From Phycisphaerales bacterium (GTDB lineage: Bacteria; Planctomycetota; Phycisphaerae; Phycisphaerales; SM1A02), in the NCBI GenBank assembly GCA_009691705.1, contig SIAR01000009.1, positions 1 to 64,000 on the forward strand: DNA of 64,000 nucleotides. The letters run 5' to 3'. The notes beneath the pieces are model-generated. The model was not told the origin of the DNA, ran no database searches, and worked only from the letters and a program-made list of their open reading frames with translations. The position numbers and the translations under genes were made by a program. This document shows positions 54,782-63,455 of the stretch, in pieces (within the stretch, counting starts at the first letter, position 1; the number at the start of each line of letters is the position of its first letter).

Positions 54782-55654
54782 TCACACCATTTCAGCAGGG
54801 AATCCAGGCGGAATCAACTCTGGACGGTTGTTGAGCCATCCCGTGAGCCAACGAAAGGCATCGACCAAGCGCGGCCCAGGACGGTTGAACATCTGATTGC
54901 CATCAACGAGTGCGACTCGCCCCGACCCTGCGAGATTCGCTGGCAACAGGGGCCACCAGCGCTGACTCTGCAGTCCGGCCAATTCAGAACGAATCGCGGG
55001 AATGCCATATCCGCAGGGGCACAAGATGATTCGCTCGGGAGCGGCCTCCAATATCTCTTCTGGCGTCAGGCGGCGACTCTTCGCCCCCGCACCGTTGATG
55101 GCATGGCGCGCCCCGGCGGCGCCGATGAGTTGCGCAGTCCAGTGGCCTGCGCAGATTGGCGGATCGAGCCACTCGAGAAAGAGCACCTCAGGACCCTCAA
55201 CGTATGGATTCACAAAGTCGACAGCGGTCCACCAACCCTCGCGCAGTTCAACCATCGCCCGTTCGGCTTGGTGCGCGCAACCAACTGCGGTTCCTACGCG
55301 CAGGCAATCGTCAAGCACATCCCAAATCGACTTGGGACTCAGCGCGACAATTTCAGGTGCAGGATGCATCGTCGCAGCGATGCCACGCATCGTGGCGAGA
55401 TCGATCGAACAGCCATCGCGCAGGTCTTGCGTGAGAATCACATCTGGGCGCAGTTCACGCAGCAGCTCAACATCTAGCGTGAAGAGCGCCGCGCCGCCGG
55501 CAAGCTGCGATGGTGTTCGCTGCGAAGTCACCGCGGGGCGATCGAGAATGCTCGGCGGCCAATCACACGCCTGACTTCGTCCCATAAGCAGACTCTCGCC
55601 GCCGATTCGGCAGAGGATCTCGGAGGCCGAAGGTGAGAGACTCACAACGCGCAT
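54782..55654 (-). CDS. BtuF-like cobalamin-binding protein without signal peptide
   Basis: A 290-residue periplasmic-binding-protein-like fold of the TroA/BtuF superfamily. It begins MRVVSLSPSASEILCRIG, has RPDVILTQDLRDGCSID, and EVLFLEWLDPPICAGHWTAQ and a late LVDGNQMFNRPGPRLVDAF, the standard BtuF-like blocks. No hydrophobic export signal is present before the domain, unusual for a transporter subunit and suggesting a cytoplasmic relative. No btuCD genes are adjacent. Confidence 0.82.
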   Translation of the reverse strand: MRVVSLSPSASEILCRIGGESLLMGRSQACDWPPSILDRPAVTSQRTPSQLAGGAALFTLDVELLRELRPDVILTQDLRDGCSIDLATMRGIAATMHPAPEIVALSPKSIWDVLDDCLRVGTAVGCAHQAERAMVELREGWWTAVDFVNPYVEGPEVLFLEWLDPPICAGHWTAQLIGAAGARHAINGAGAKSRRLTPEEILEAAPERIILCPCGYGIPAIRSELAGLQSQRWWPLLPANLAGSGRVALVDGNQMFNRPGPRLVDAFRWLTGWLNNRPELIPPGFPAEMV

Positions 55655-55689
55655 GGGTGGTCAAAATAGCGGCAGACCGCCTTGTAGAA

Positions 55690-55760
55690 TTGGGGATCCT
55701 AGATTCGAACTAGGACAAACAGAGTCAGAGTCTGTTGTGCTACCGTTACACCAATCCCCA
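55690..55760 (-). tRNA. tRNA-Gln (CTG)
   Basis: Minus strand. Acceptor TGGGGAT pairs with ATCCCCA, the anticodon arm is ACAGA-CTCTGAC-TCTGT with anticodon CTG, and the T-arm is CCTAG-TTCGAAT-CTAGG. CCA is not encoded. It lies between the BtuF-like gene and a lipoprotein gene. Confidence 0.93.
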
Positions 55761-55816
55761 AAGTGACTGGCTTTTCATACTAGCGAAGAGTCGTTCTTTT
55801 TACACTCCCTTCAACG

Positions 55817-56815
55817 ATGCGTTTTCAACTTCATTGCTTGATGGGCGTAGTGCTCAGCGCAGTGCTCGCAACGCAACTGGGATGTGTTCACAAACCGATC
55901 AAGATTCGAACGCTCGATGGTGCGACAGGTGCATCAGTCGAAGGCGCCGATGTTCGCCAGCACAGCGCGCGATTATTCGCATTCTTTCCATCAACTGCAC
56001 CAGCACCGAAAACCAGCGCCGCCGGCGAAATCGATCTCGTGCTCAACGCCCGCGGCACAAATCTCGCGATTCTTCGACCGGGGTACGTGCCGACGCAAGT
56101 GGCGATCGTGCCTGAGCCGAGTGGTCGCGCGTCCGCGCCGCCAAGCGAATGTCCGACGCTTGATGTCTCGCCGAGCAATTGTGTCGAGTTCGAGAGACTC
56201 GCCAAGGGAACGACCATTGAGGTGCACTTGACGCCGACCGTTCCAAGAACCGTGCGGGTCTGTGTGCGAAGTGAACTTGCGCTGCCACTCGCCGACGCCG
56301 AGGTAATCGCGCACGCTGGACTGTTTCTTCCCAAAGATGGAGTCGAGGCGCAGTGGGGGTTGCCTGCTCTGCAGCGCACTTCGACAAATGCCCACGGGTG
56401 CGCCGAGGTCACTGTGCACGGCGGACTGCGCAACTATCTATATGTGCGCGCCGCTGGGCGGGTCAGTGAGCGGCTCTCGCTAGACGCATTCGCTGCCCAC
56501 GCGCAGATTGACGTGACGTTGCGCGTGGCAGAGTTCAAGGCCGCAGTGGTGCGGGTGATCGATGACGCCACGGGCTATCCCATCAAGAATGCCAGGGTCG
56601 AACTCGGCAAAGAATTAGATGGCATCGCGCGCGATCCCAATGGTTGGTCTGTTCAGACGGATACCAATGGATGCACCCCCGCAGTGCTGCTTCCCAACGC
56701 CAACAGTCTTTCGGTGAGTGCATCATGCGAGCGGTTTCGGTCGAGCCGAAAGATGATCGCGTGGCAGTTCGTTCGCGCTGGCAATCCAATCGAGATATTG
56801 CTCAAGCGCAAGTGA
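55817..56815 (+). CDS. putative lipoprotein with carboxypeptidase-regulatory-like repeats
   Basis: A 332-residue protein with an N-terminal lipoprotein signal ending in LGC at residue 23. The rest is beta-rich. Blocks such as IKIRTLDGATGASVEGADV and VVRVIDDATGYPIKNARVEL look like carboxypeptidase-regulatory-like (Ig-type) domains that occur in many surface proteins. Function unknown. Confidence 0.68.
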   Translation: MRFQLHCLMGVVLSAVLATQLGCVHKPIKIRTLDGATGASVEGADVRQHSARLFAFFPSTAPAPKTSAAGEIDLVLNARGTNLAILRPGYVPTQVAIVPEPSGRASAPPSECPTLDVSPSNCVEFERLAKGTTIEVHLTPTVPRTVRVCVRSELALPLADAEVIAHAGLFLPKDGVEAQWGLPALQRTSTNAHGCAEVTVHGGLRNYLYVRAAGRVSERLSLDAFAAHAQIDVTLRVAEFKAAVVRVIDDATGYPIKNARVELGKELDGIARDPNGWSVQTDTNGCTPAVLLPNANSLSVSASCERFRSSRKMIAWQFVRAGNPIEILLKRK

Positions 56816-56848
56816 GCAAAACGCAAGGCATGCGTCTAATCTCATGGC

Positions 56849-57253
56849 ATGACTCTTACTGCCAACAAGACCCTCGGTTCTGAAGCGCTGACAGAAGGCA
56901 TGCACGTCATTGTCGTGCCGAGCTTTGTCGAAACACACTCCGACATCGAGCGTGGACGTTTCATCTTCGCCTACCACGTTCGCATGACAAATGAGGGAAC
57001 GCAGTCCGCCCAATTGACTAGTCGCTCGTGGCAAATCGTTGACGCAGACGGAGCGCGTCACGATGTCGATGGACCAGGCGTTGTCGGTCAGCATCCCAAC
57101 CTCGCGCCAGGCGAGTCGTTCGAGTATTCAAGCTATTGCCCGCTGCCAACAGCATGGGGAACGATGGAAGGTCACTTCGTATTCGTGCGCCCCGACGAGC
57201 GCACATTCAACGCGCGTGTTGCTCGCTTTTATTTTGCGGCTCCAACTGCGTGA
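56849..57253 (+). CDS. apaG: ApaG (DUF525) protein
   Basis: A 134-residue single-domain protein of the ApaG fold. HVIVVPSFVETHSDIERGRF and FAYHVRMTNEGTQSAQLTSR are typical, as are the RSWQIVDADG strand and the VVGQHPNLAPGESFEYSS segment. ApaG has been linked to divalent cation resistance but its biochemical role is unclear. It precedes the peptide export operon by 40 bases, same strand; a functional link is not evident. Confidence 0.9.
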   Translation: MTLTANKTLGSEALTEGMHVIVVPSFVETHSDIERGRFIFAYHVRMTNEGTQSAQLTSRSWQIVDADGARHDVDGPGVVGQHPNLAPGESFEYSSYCPLPTAWGTMEGHFVFVRPDERTFNARVARFYFAAPTA

Positions 57254-57293
57254 CCGCATCCGCATTCGACGCTTCGCGGTAGTCTTTCAATCC

Positions 57294-58163
57294 ATGACCC
57301 CCAGTGGTGAAGGTGAGCCAAAACTGTTTCGCAAGATAGCGCTCGAGTCGATGGGTGGTCGCAATCGCCTAAACACGCTGAGCCCGCTGATTTCGCCGCA
57401 AATGTGGATCGTCACAGCGTCGCTCGCGTTTCTTCTCACGGCGGTCGTGACGTGGGGATTCGTCGGGCGTATTCCCGTCACCGTGCTAGGCAGTGGAATC
57501 TTTTTGCGCGGCGAACGTCTTGACACGGTCAATTCGCCGATGGAAGGACTGATTCACGAAATGCGCAAGAGCGATGGCGATCATGTGCTGGCCGGCGAAT
57601 GCATCGCCATTGTTTCGGCGAGTGCTTCGGCCGCCGACGCGTCGACTCAGGTGCTCGCGTCTGCCGATGGAACCATCGTCTCAGTCGAAACCGAAGATTG
57701 GGACTTTGTCACAAAGGGGCAGATCATCGCGCTCATCGCCACCGGCAGCGACGCTCCAACCTGCATCGCATTCGTGCCACTCGCTGAAGGTAAGCGCATT
57801 GAGATTGGGATGCCAGTGCGCGCCGCATTCAGCAACGTCAATTCCTATGGTGGTGGGCAGGCAATTGGACAAGTTTCAGCGATCGATGGATTCGTCACCG
57901 ATCCAGATCAGATGTTTGGACGGGTGCCGAGTGCGGGGGTGATCGAGTCGATCCGTGAACGCTTCGGAACAGTCACCGCATTCGTGGTTGCAATTGATCG
58001 CGACCCCAACGGACACGGTGGTCTGCGCTGGACCACATCATCGGATCGATCGACTGCAGTCACCAATGGCACTCTCTGCGACATCGAAGTCACCGTCGGC
58101 CAAGTTCGACCCATCGCACTGCTCTTGCCTGGCCTGGGAGAGATCGCTGGTTCATCGCCATGA
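57294..58163 (+). CDS. membrane-fusion (HlyD-like) protein of NHLP-type peptide export system
   Basis: A 289-residue protein with a single N-terminal membrane helix (MWIVTASLAFLLTAVVTW, about residues 40-57). A barrel-sandwich/biotinyl-lipoyl-like domain follows (EGLIHEMRKSDGDHVLAGE; ASADGTIVSVETEDWDFVTK), the layout of HlyD/NHLP secretion proteins. It would join the inner-membrane transporter to the outer layers of the envelope. ATG at 57294 excludes the frame running through apaG. It overlaps the next gene by 4 bases. Confidence 0.86.
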   Translation: MTPSGEGEPKLFRKIALESMGGRNRLNTLSPLISPQMWIVTASLAFLLTAVVTWGFVGRIPVTVLGSGIFLRGERLDTVNSPMEGLIHEMRKSDGDHVLAGECIAIVSASASAADASTQVLASADGTIVSVETEDWDFVTKGQIIALIATGSDAPTCIAFVPLAEGKRIEIGMPVRAAFSNVNSYGGGQAIGQVSAIDGFVTDPDQMFGRVPSAGVIESIRERFGTVTAFVVAIDRDPNGHGGLRWTTSSDRSTAVTNGTLCDIEVTVGQVRPIALLLPGLGEIAGSSP

Positions 58164-60382
58164 GCGGCGAAGAGTCGCCCGAGGTCGAAGCAGACGCGCC
58201 CGATGAATTGTTTGAGTTTCCGCCGGGAAAGGCGCGTTGTGTTCGAGTTCCAACAACGATGCAGGTTGTCGCCGCGGAGTGCGGGGCGGCGAGTTTGGCC
58301 AGTGTCTTGGCGTACTACCACGCCTATCGGCCACTCGAAGAAGTGCGCGAAGCCGTGGGTGTCGACCGCGATGGTGCGAATGCGTTGCGCATCGCGCGGG
58401 CGGCGCGCCACTTTGGGCTAGATGCTGAAGGCATCAAGTGTGAGATCGAAGACTTCGCTGATGTCACACTTCCGGCAATTCTGTTTTGGGGTCTCAATCA
58501 TTTCGTGGTACTCGAGGGGTGGAACAAGCACGGCTACCGCATCATGGATCCGGCAACGGGACGACGCCTTGCCAGCGCCGAGGAGTTCAACCACGAGTTT
58601 TCTGGCGTCGTCTTGCAGATGCATCCCAGCGAAACTTTCGATGCCTCTGGAAGCGCCCCATCATCGTTGACCCTCGTCATGGCATGGTTGCGCGGTGGGG
58701 GCACGGCAATCTGGCTGACGGTCTTCGTTGGAATGTTGCTGGCGGTTCCGATGGTTGCGGTCCCAGGGATTGCCGCGGGATATGTCGACAACGTGCTCGC
58801 CACGGCTCGCACAGATTGGATGAAGTGGATTCTGTTTGGAGCCATCGCCGCACTCATTCTCGAGAGTGGACTCATGCTCTTGCAGCAACTAATTCTTGCC
58901 CGCCTCGAGCAGCAGCTGTCACTCGAACGCACTTCTGATTTCTTGCAGCAGCTCTTTCGACTGCCGACGACTTTTTTTGCGCAGCGCTATCCCGGAGACA
59001 TTGTCGAACGGGTGCAGAGCAATGATGCCGTCGCCGCGCTGCTCGCTAGCAAATTCGCCCCAGCAATCGTGCAGGTTCTAACCCTGCTCGCATTTCTCGC
59101 TGCGATCGCCTGGATCAATATTCCCATGGGAATCATCGCGCTCGCGGCGGTGCTTGTCACACTGGCGCTGCTCTTTGGAGTTGCGCGCGCCCGCGTCGAT
59201 CAGGCGCAGTCGTTGCAACAACAAGAGGGCATGAAGCAGGGTGCGATCATCGCGGGGTTGCTCACACTTGAATCGCTCAAAGCTGGCGGACGCGAGGCCG
59301 ATTTCTTTGGTCGCGCGATGGGATTCGTGGCCCGGGTCGGCGCCGCCCGGCAACGGGCGAACATTCTCTCGAATGCGATCAGCATTATTCCCTCGTGGTT
59401 TCAGGCCGTCGTCGTGTCGGTGCTAGTGCTCTCGTTCGGGGGATGGCAAGTCATGCAAGGAACGATGACAATCGGAACTCTGCTTGGACTTCAGATTCTG
59501 TTACTCGGATTCATGACCCCAGTTACGCAACTCGCCGAGTTGATTCGCGAGATTCAGACGATTCGCGCTGATCTTGGGCGACTCGATGACGTGATGTGCC
59601 ACGAGGTTGATCAACTCGCGATCGATCCTGAGGTCGATGATTCGCAGGCGATCGAGTACGCCGACGGCGATCTTGAACTGCGAAACATTACGTTTGGATA
59701 TGGTCATGGGCAGCGGCCACTCTTGGCAGGTTTCTCGCTGAAGGTCGTCGCGGGCGGTCGTGTCGCGCTCGTCGGCGGAACAGGATCTGGCAAGTCGACT
59801 GTTGCACGACTAGCGGCCGGACTACTTGAGCCGTGGGAGGGTGAGGTGCTGATCGACGGTCAGTTACTTCGCACCATCCCCCGACATGTGCGGGCCGCGA
59901 GCATCGCCGCTGTTTCGCAGCGCCCCGCGTTCTTTGAGGGCACCGTGCGCGAGAATCTTTCGTTGTGGAATCCAGATATTCCCGATGCGTGGATGGTCGA
60001 AGCGCTCGAAGATGCGCAACTCGCAGAACTAATCAGCGCGCGTGGTGGGCTCGACCAGCCCGTCGCCGAAGGAGGAGGTAATTTTTCTGGGGGCGAAGCG
60101 CAGCGGCTCGACATTGCGCGCGCGTTGTCGCGCCGCCCGGCACTGCTCATCCTGGATGAAGCGACGAGTGCGCTAGATCCGGTGGCCGAACTCGCGCTCG
60201 ATGGGGCGCTTCGTCGCCGCGGAGTGACTTGCCTCGTGATAGCCCATCGACTCAGCACGATTCGTGATTCGGATGAGATCATCGTCATGGACGATGGAGA
60301 GGTCGTCGAGCGTGGCACCCACGATCAACTGCTCGCGCTCGATGGCATCTACTGCGATCTCATCGCGGGAGAAGAGTCATGA
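58160..60382 (+). CDS. C39 peptidase/ABC transporter of NHLP-type peptide export system
   Basis: A 740-residue bacteriocin-processing exporter. The N-terminal C39 domain has the catalytic Cys41 (AAECGAASLA), His114 (NHFVVLEGW) and Asp130 (IMDPATG). Six membrane helices (about 185-460) are followed by an ATPase with Walker A GGTGSGKST near residue 540, an NFSGGEAQR signature and a LLILDEATSALDP Walker B. C39 domains cut double-glycine leaders as the peptide is exported. It starts within the stop of the membrane-fusion gene and overlaps the next gene likewise. Confidence 0.93.
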   Translation: MSGEESPEVEADAPDELFEFPPGKARCVRVPTTMQVVAAECGAASLASVLAYYHAYRPLEEVREAVGVDRDGANALRIARAARHFGLDAEGIKCEIEDFADVTLPAILFWGLNHFVVLEGWNKHGYRIMDPATGRRLASAEEFNHEFSGVVLQMHPSETFDASGSAPSSLTLVMAWLRGGGTAIWLTVFVGMLLAVPMVAVPGIAAGYVDNVLATARTDWMKWILFGAIAALILESGLMLLQQLILARLEQQLSLERTSDFLQQLFRLPTTFFAQRYPGDIVERVQSNDAVAALLASKFAPAIVQVLTLLAFLAAIAWINIPMGIIALAAVLVTLALLFGVARARVDQAQSLQQQEGMKQGAIIAGLLTLESLKAGGREADFFGRAMGFVARVGAARQRANILSNAISIIPSWFQAVVVSVLVLSFGGWQVMQGTMTIGTLLGLQILLLGFMTPVTQLAELIREIQTIRADLGRLDDVMCHEVDQLAIDPEVDDSQAIEYADGDLELRNITFGYGHGQRPLLAGFSLKVVAGGRVALVGGTGSGKSTVARLAAGLLEPWEGEVLIDGQLLRTIPRHVRAASIAAVSQRPAFFEGTVRENLSLWNPDIPDAWMVEALEDAQLAELISARGGLDQPVAEGGGNFSGGEAQRLDIARALSRRPALLILDEATSALDPVAELALDGALRRRGVTCLVIAHRLSTIRDSDEIIVMDDGEVVERGTHDQLLALDGIYCDLIAGEES

Positions 60383-63063
60383 GTGCGCCCGCCGAATCAA
60401 TCGTCGCCCTTGCGCTCGATCTCGGTGGCGAATCTTGCTATCTCGACCGGCGCAGCCAACTTCAGCTCACCCAGTGTGACGAACTGTTTGTTGTAGTGCG
60501 GGGATCGGTCGTGCTCTTCGCGCGACACCGGGCTGGCGGACGGCGCCACCGCATTGGAGTGATTCAAGCTGGGGCCGCGTTTGCCGGTCCTGCGGCTGGC
60601 ATCGAGGCGGTTGCGGTCAGCGAAGCTGAGTTTGTGCGCATTCGACGCGAGCCACTGGCGCGCGTCGTGGCTCAATCACCCACCGAGTATGCGCTTAGCG
60701 CAGGAATCGCCGCGACGCTCGCGGCTTGCGGCGCGTCGGTACCTCCACACGCAGATATCGCGACAGCGTGCGCGCACTGCGCCACGACACTTGCGCGGCG
60801 CGGCAACGCCACTATTGAAACATCATTCGCGCGGCACTTGCGGCGGCTCGTCAGTGTTGCAACTTCACGTCTCGCGTTTCCAGAAGAGTTGCAGTCGATG
60901 CTTGTTGATCGCCCACCAGGCGGCCGTGCGCACTTGCCCGACACCCGACTCCCTCCCATCGTTCGCGCGTGCATGCAGATCGCATACGACATTGGCACTG
61001 ATCCATCGGCCATTCCAACGAGAATCCCGCGTGACAACACCCGCCGACCCGAACAGATCTACGCGCACGTTGCTGGACTCGGCATTCGTCCAGTCTTTCT
61101 CGACCCAGGTTGGTGGCACAGTGGCGTGGGATCGCTGCTCGCCTTTCGCGCTCAAGATCATGCCCCCGTCGCGATCATCCCGACGCCTGCGGGGATGGTG
61201 GCTTACGTGCACTCGGGCGGAGCGACGATCGGTCCCGTGCCGGTCGATGCAGCCTTCGCGGCGCAATTGACAGCAACGGCGTCGCAGTTTCACCCCACTA
61301 TTGCGGCGCATCACGCGTCGATTTCGCAGTTTCTACGATTTGTAGTTCGCGGTTCTGAGCGAGACTTCTTGTACGCGTTTCTAGTTTCAGGGATTGCGAG
61401 CTTTGTGAATCTTGCGATTCCGCTGGCGACGGGGCTGCTCGTGACCCGTGTCTTGCCGAGCAATAATGGATGGAGCCTCTTCTATCTCGGGTGCGTGTTG
61501 CTCGGCACAACGCTGAGCGCCGCTGCGTGTGGATTTGTCGTTTCGAATCTGCTGTTGCGGGCTGAGTCGCGCATTGCCAGTCGGGCGCTTGGTGGAGTGC
61601 TCGATCGCTGCTTGCGTATGCCAACGCAAACATTTCGCTCATTCACCAGCGGCGATCTCGCCGATCGCATTTTCTCGGTGGGCGACATTCAAACGGTTAT
61701 CTCTGGTGCCGCAATCTCAGCGATCATGGCGGGAGTGTTTTCGCTGATGTATGTCGCGGTGATGCTCTACGTAAGCACGAACGCGGCTCTCATCGGGTGC
61801 GCATTACTCGTGGTTGCCGTGCTTTGGAGTGTCATTCTCAGCGCACTGCGCTCGCGACTCTCGACCACCGTTCTCGAAGGTCAGGGACGCCTCTCAACGA
61901 TGGCGTTGCAGTTCATCGGCGGGATCGACACGATTCGCAGTGCGGCGAGTGAGCACTACGCCACACTTCGCTGGATGGGTCCATTTCGTGAAACTAGGTT
62001 GGCGGCCATGCGAATTCGCACCCTCGAGCGACTCTTCGACGCATTCGCGACGGGCTTTCCTATGGTCTGCCTGATGATTTTCTGGATCGTCTTTCTGCCC
62101 GTTGGCGTAATGGGCGGAGTTGGGTTGTATGGGACAGCAGCCACAGACCGCATCGCGCAGTACCTCATGTTCAACGCGGCATTTGTCGCGGCGCTCTATT
62201 CGGTACTCGAGTTCGGCGAACATCTAGGCGACCTCTCGGCATTTCGTTCGACCTTGCGGCGCATCGAGCCGATCTTGAGCGCACCAACCGAACGCACTTC
62301 AGACCGCGAACAGCCAGGAGTGCTCGATGGAAAAATCGACATCGACGACGTGCACTTTTCTTATCCAGGGAGTGCCAACGAAGTGCTTCGCGGAGTGTCG
62401 ATGCACATCGCTGCTGGCGAGAGCGTCGCGATTGTGGGCGGTTCAGGCAGCGGAAAGTCGACTCTCATCCAGTTGATTCTCGGGATGCGCCGTCCCACTT
62501 CTGGCGAAGTCCTCTTCGATGGCAAGGCGCTTGGGCGACTCGATCTCGTCTCGGTTCGCCGACAAATTGGCGCAGTCGTTCAGAACACCCGCGTGGTGCC
62601 TGGATCGATCCTCGACAACATTGTTGGAAGCACCATGTTCACTCCCGTGGATGCAGAGGCGGCGATCGAGGCAGCGGGATTTGGTAAAGAAGTTGGCAAG
62701 ATGCCCATGGGTGTGCACACCTATGTCACCGACCAGACGCTCTCAGGTGGACAGGTGCAGAAACTCATGATCGCTCGCGCACTCGTGACGCGACCGCGCA
62801 TTCTGATCTTCGATGAAGCCACAAGCGCCCTCGATGAAATCTCGCAATCGCAGGTCGTGCGCAGTCTCGAGGCGTTGCAGACCACGCGCGTCGTGGTCGC
62901 CCATCGGCTCAGCACAATTCGTCGCGCCGACCGGATCTACGTGGTGGAACTTGGTCGCGTCGTGCAGTCTGGCAACTTTGCCGAATTGATGGCGGTCAAA
63001 GGACCGTTTCAAGAGATGGCGCACCGACAGCTCATCGACTTCCCAGACGAGACCGTCATCTGA
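60379..63063 (+). CDS. second ABC permease/ATPase of NHLP-type peptide export system
   Basis: An 894-residue protein. The first 95 residues look like a degenerate cyclic-nucleotide-binding-like barrel (QCDELFVVVRGSVVLFAR). A middle soluble part follows, then an ABC membrane domain from about residue 330 and an ATPase with GGSGSGKST (about 689-697), an LSGGQVQK signature and ILIFDEATSALDE. There is no C39 domain, as in the partner subunit of NHLP systems. It probably forms a heterodimer with the previous protein. Last gene of the operon. Confidence 0.9.
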   Translation: MSAPAESIVALALDLGGESCYLDRRSQLQLTQCDELFVVVRGSVVLFARHRAGGRRHRIGVIQAGAAFAGPAAGIEAVAVSEAEFVRIRREPLARVVAQSPTEYALSAGIAATLAACGASVPPHADIATACAHCATTLARRGNATIETSFARHLRRLVSVATSRLAFPEELQSMLVDRPPGGRAHLPDTRLPPIVRACMQIAYDIGTDPSAIPTRIPRDNTRRPEQIYAHVAGLGIRPVFLDPGWWHSGVGSLLAFRAQDHAPVAIIPTPAGMVAYVHSGGATIGPVPVDAAFAAQLTATASQFHPTIAAHHASISQFLRFVVRGSERDFLYAFLVSGIASFVNLAIPLATGLLVTRVLPSNNGWSLFYLGCVLLGTTLSAAACGFVVSNLLLRAESRIASRALGGVLDRCLRMPTQTFRSFTSGDLADRIFSVGDIQTVISGAAISAIMAGVFSLMYVAVMLYVSTNAALIGCALLVVAVLWSVILSALRSRLSTTVLEGQGRLSTMALQFIGGIDTIRSAASEHYATLRWMGPFRETRLAAMRIRTLERLFDAFATGFPMVCLMIFWIVFLPVGVMGGVGLYGTAATDRIAQYLMFNAAFVAALYSVLEFGEHLGDLSAFRSTLRRIEPILSAPTERTSDREQPGVLDGKIDIDDVHFSYPGSANEVLRGVSMHIAAGESVAIVGGSGSGKSTLIQLILGMRRPTSGEVLFDGKALGRLDLVSVRRQIGAVVQNTRVVPGSILDNIVGSTMFTPVDAEAAIEAAGFGKEVGKMPMGVHTYVTDQTLSGGQVQKLMIARALVTRPRILIFDEATSALDEISQSQVVRSLEALQTTRVVVAHRLSTIRRADRIYVVELGRVVQSGNFAELMAVKGPFQEMAHRQLIDFPDETVI

Positions 63064-63089
63064 GAAGCTGAACAAACCAAAGCACTTTC

Positions 63090-63144
63090 AAAAACGAAAA
63101 AGGAGTCAGCGACCGTTCAGGAGCAAAGAACGATCGCTGACTCC
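63090..63144 (-). terminator. rho-independent terminator of the leader-peptide gene
   Basis: Left arm 63102-63118 and right arm 63128-63144 form a 17-bp stem with one mismatch and a 9-base loop. On the minus strand the stem is followed by TTTTTCGTTTTT, so it ends transcription from the right. It lies between the converging transporter operon and the precursor gene, and its stem may also stop the operon's transcripts. Confidence 0.9.
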
Positions 63145-63194
63145 AAGGCATTCATTCACCTTGGTCATTGATGGTCGAAACGAGACACGCTGAA

Positions 63195-63344
63195 TTAGCG
63201 CTTCGGAGTCCGGGCGCGACGGGCGGCAGTTGAGTTGCGCGAAACGCGGGCGTTGGCGCCTCCGCTTGCCTTCTCGAGTTCTGCGTCTGTCAGTTTCACG
63301 GGCTTGGGTTTGCTCTTCGACGATTTCTCTGGCTTTGATGACAT
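63195..63344 (-). CDS. double-glycine leader peptide precursor (bacteriocin-like), 49 residues
   Basis: The leader (residues 1-29) is Lys/Ser-rich and ends LTDAELEKASGG, the classic double-glycine form (L-x-x-x-E-L-x-x-x-x-GG) cut by C39 peptidases. The core (30-49) is a 20-residue peptide with six Arg, one Lys, no acidic residue and no Cys, ending RRARTPKR. A good ribosome site (AGAGGAAA) precedes ATG 63344. It is convergent with the export operon, 131 bases beyond its stop, so it is its likely substrate. No modification enzyme is encoded nearby. Confidence 0.8.
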   Translation of the reverse strand: MSSKPEKSSKSKPKPVKLTDAELEKASGGANARVSRNSTAARRARTPKR

Positions 63345-63455
63345 GAAGATTTCCTCTAAAAAGCGAGTGATGCGGCGGTCTACACAACCGAGCCTCAATC
63401 GCATGAGCAACTTACGGTACAGTTGCGAAATGGCAAACGTGAGTAGTGATTTTTT

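Noticed and set aside
52963-54834. Long open frame of 623 codons on the plus strand
   Set aside because: It is antisense to clpB, which has full ClpB domains; the plus-strand translation shows no domain.
57039-57293. N-terminal extension of the membrane-fusion protein
   Set aside because: It runs out of frame through apaG; the ATG at 57294 gives the normal membrane-fusion protein start.
63106-63387. 93-codon minus-strand frame
   Set aside because: It overlaps the leader-peptide gene in another frame and crosses its terminator; no ribosome site or motif.
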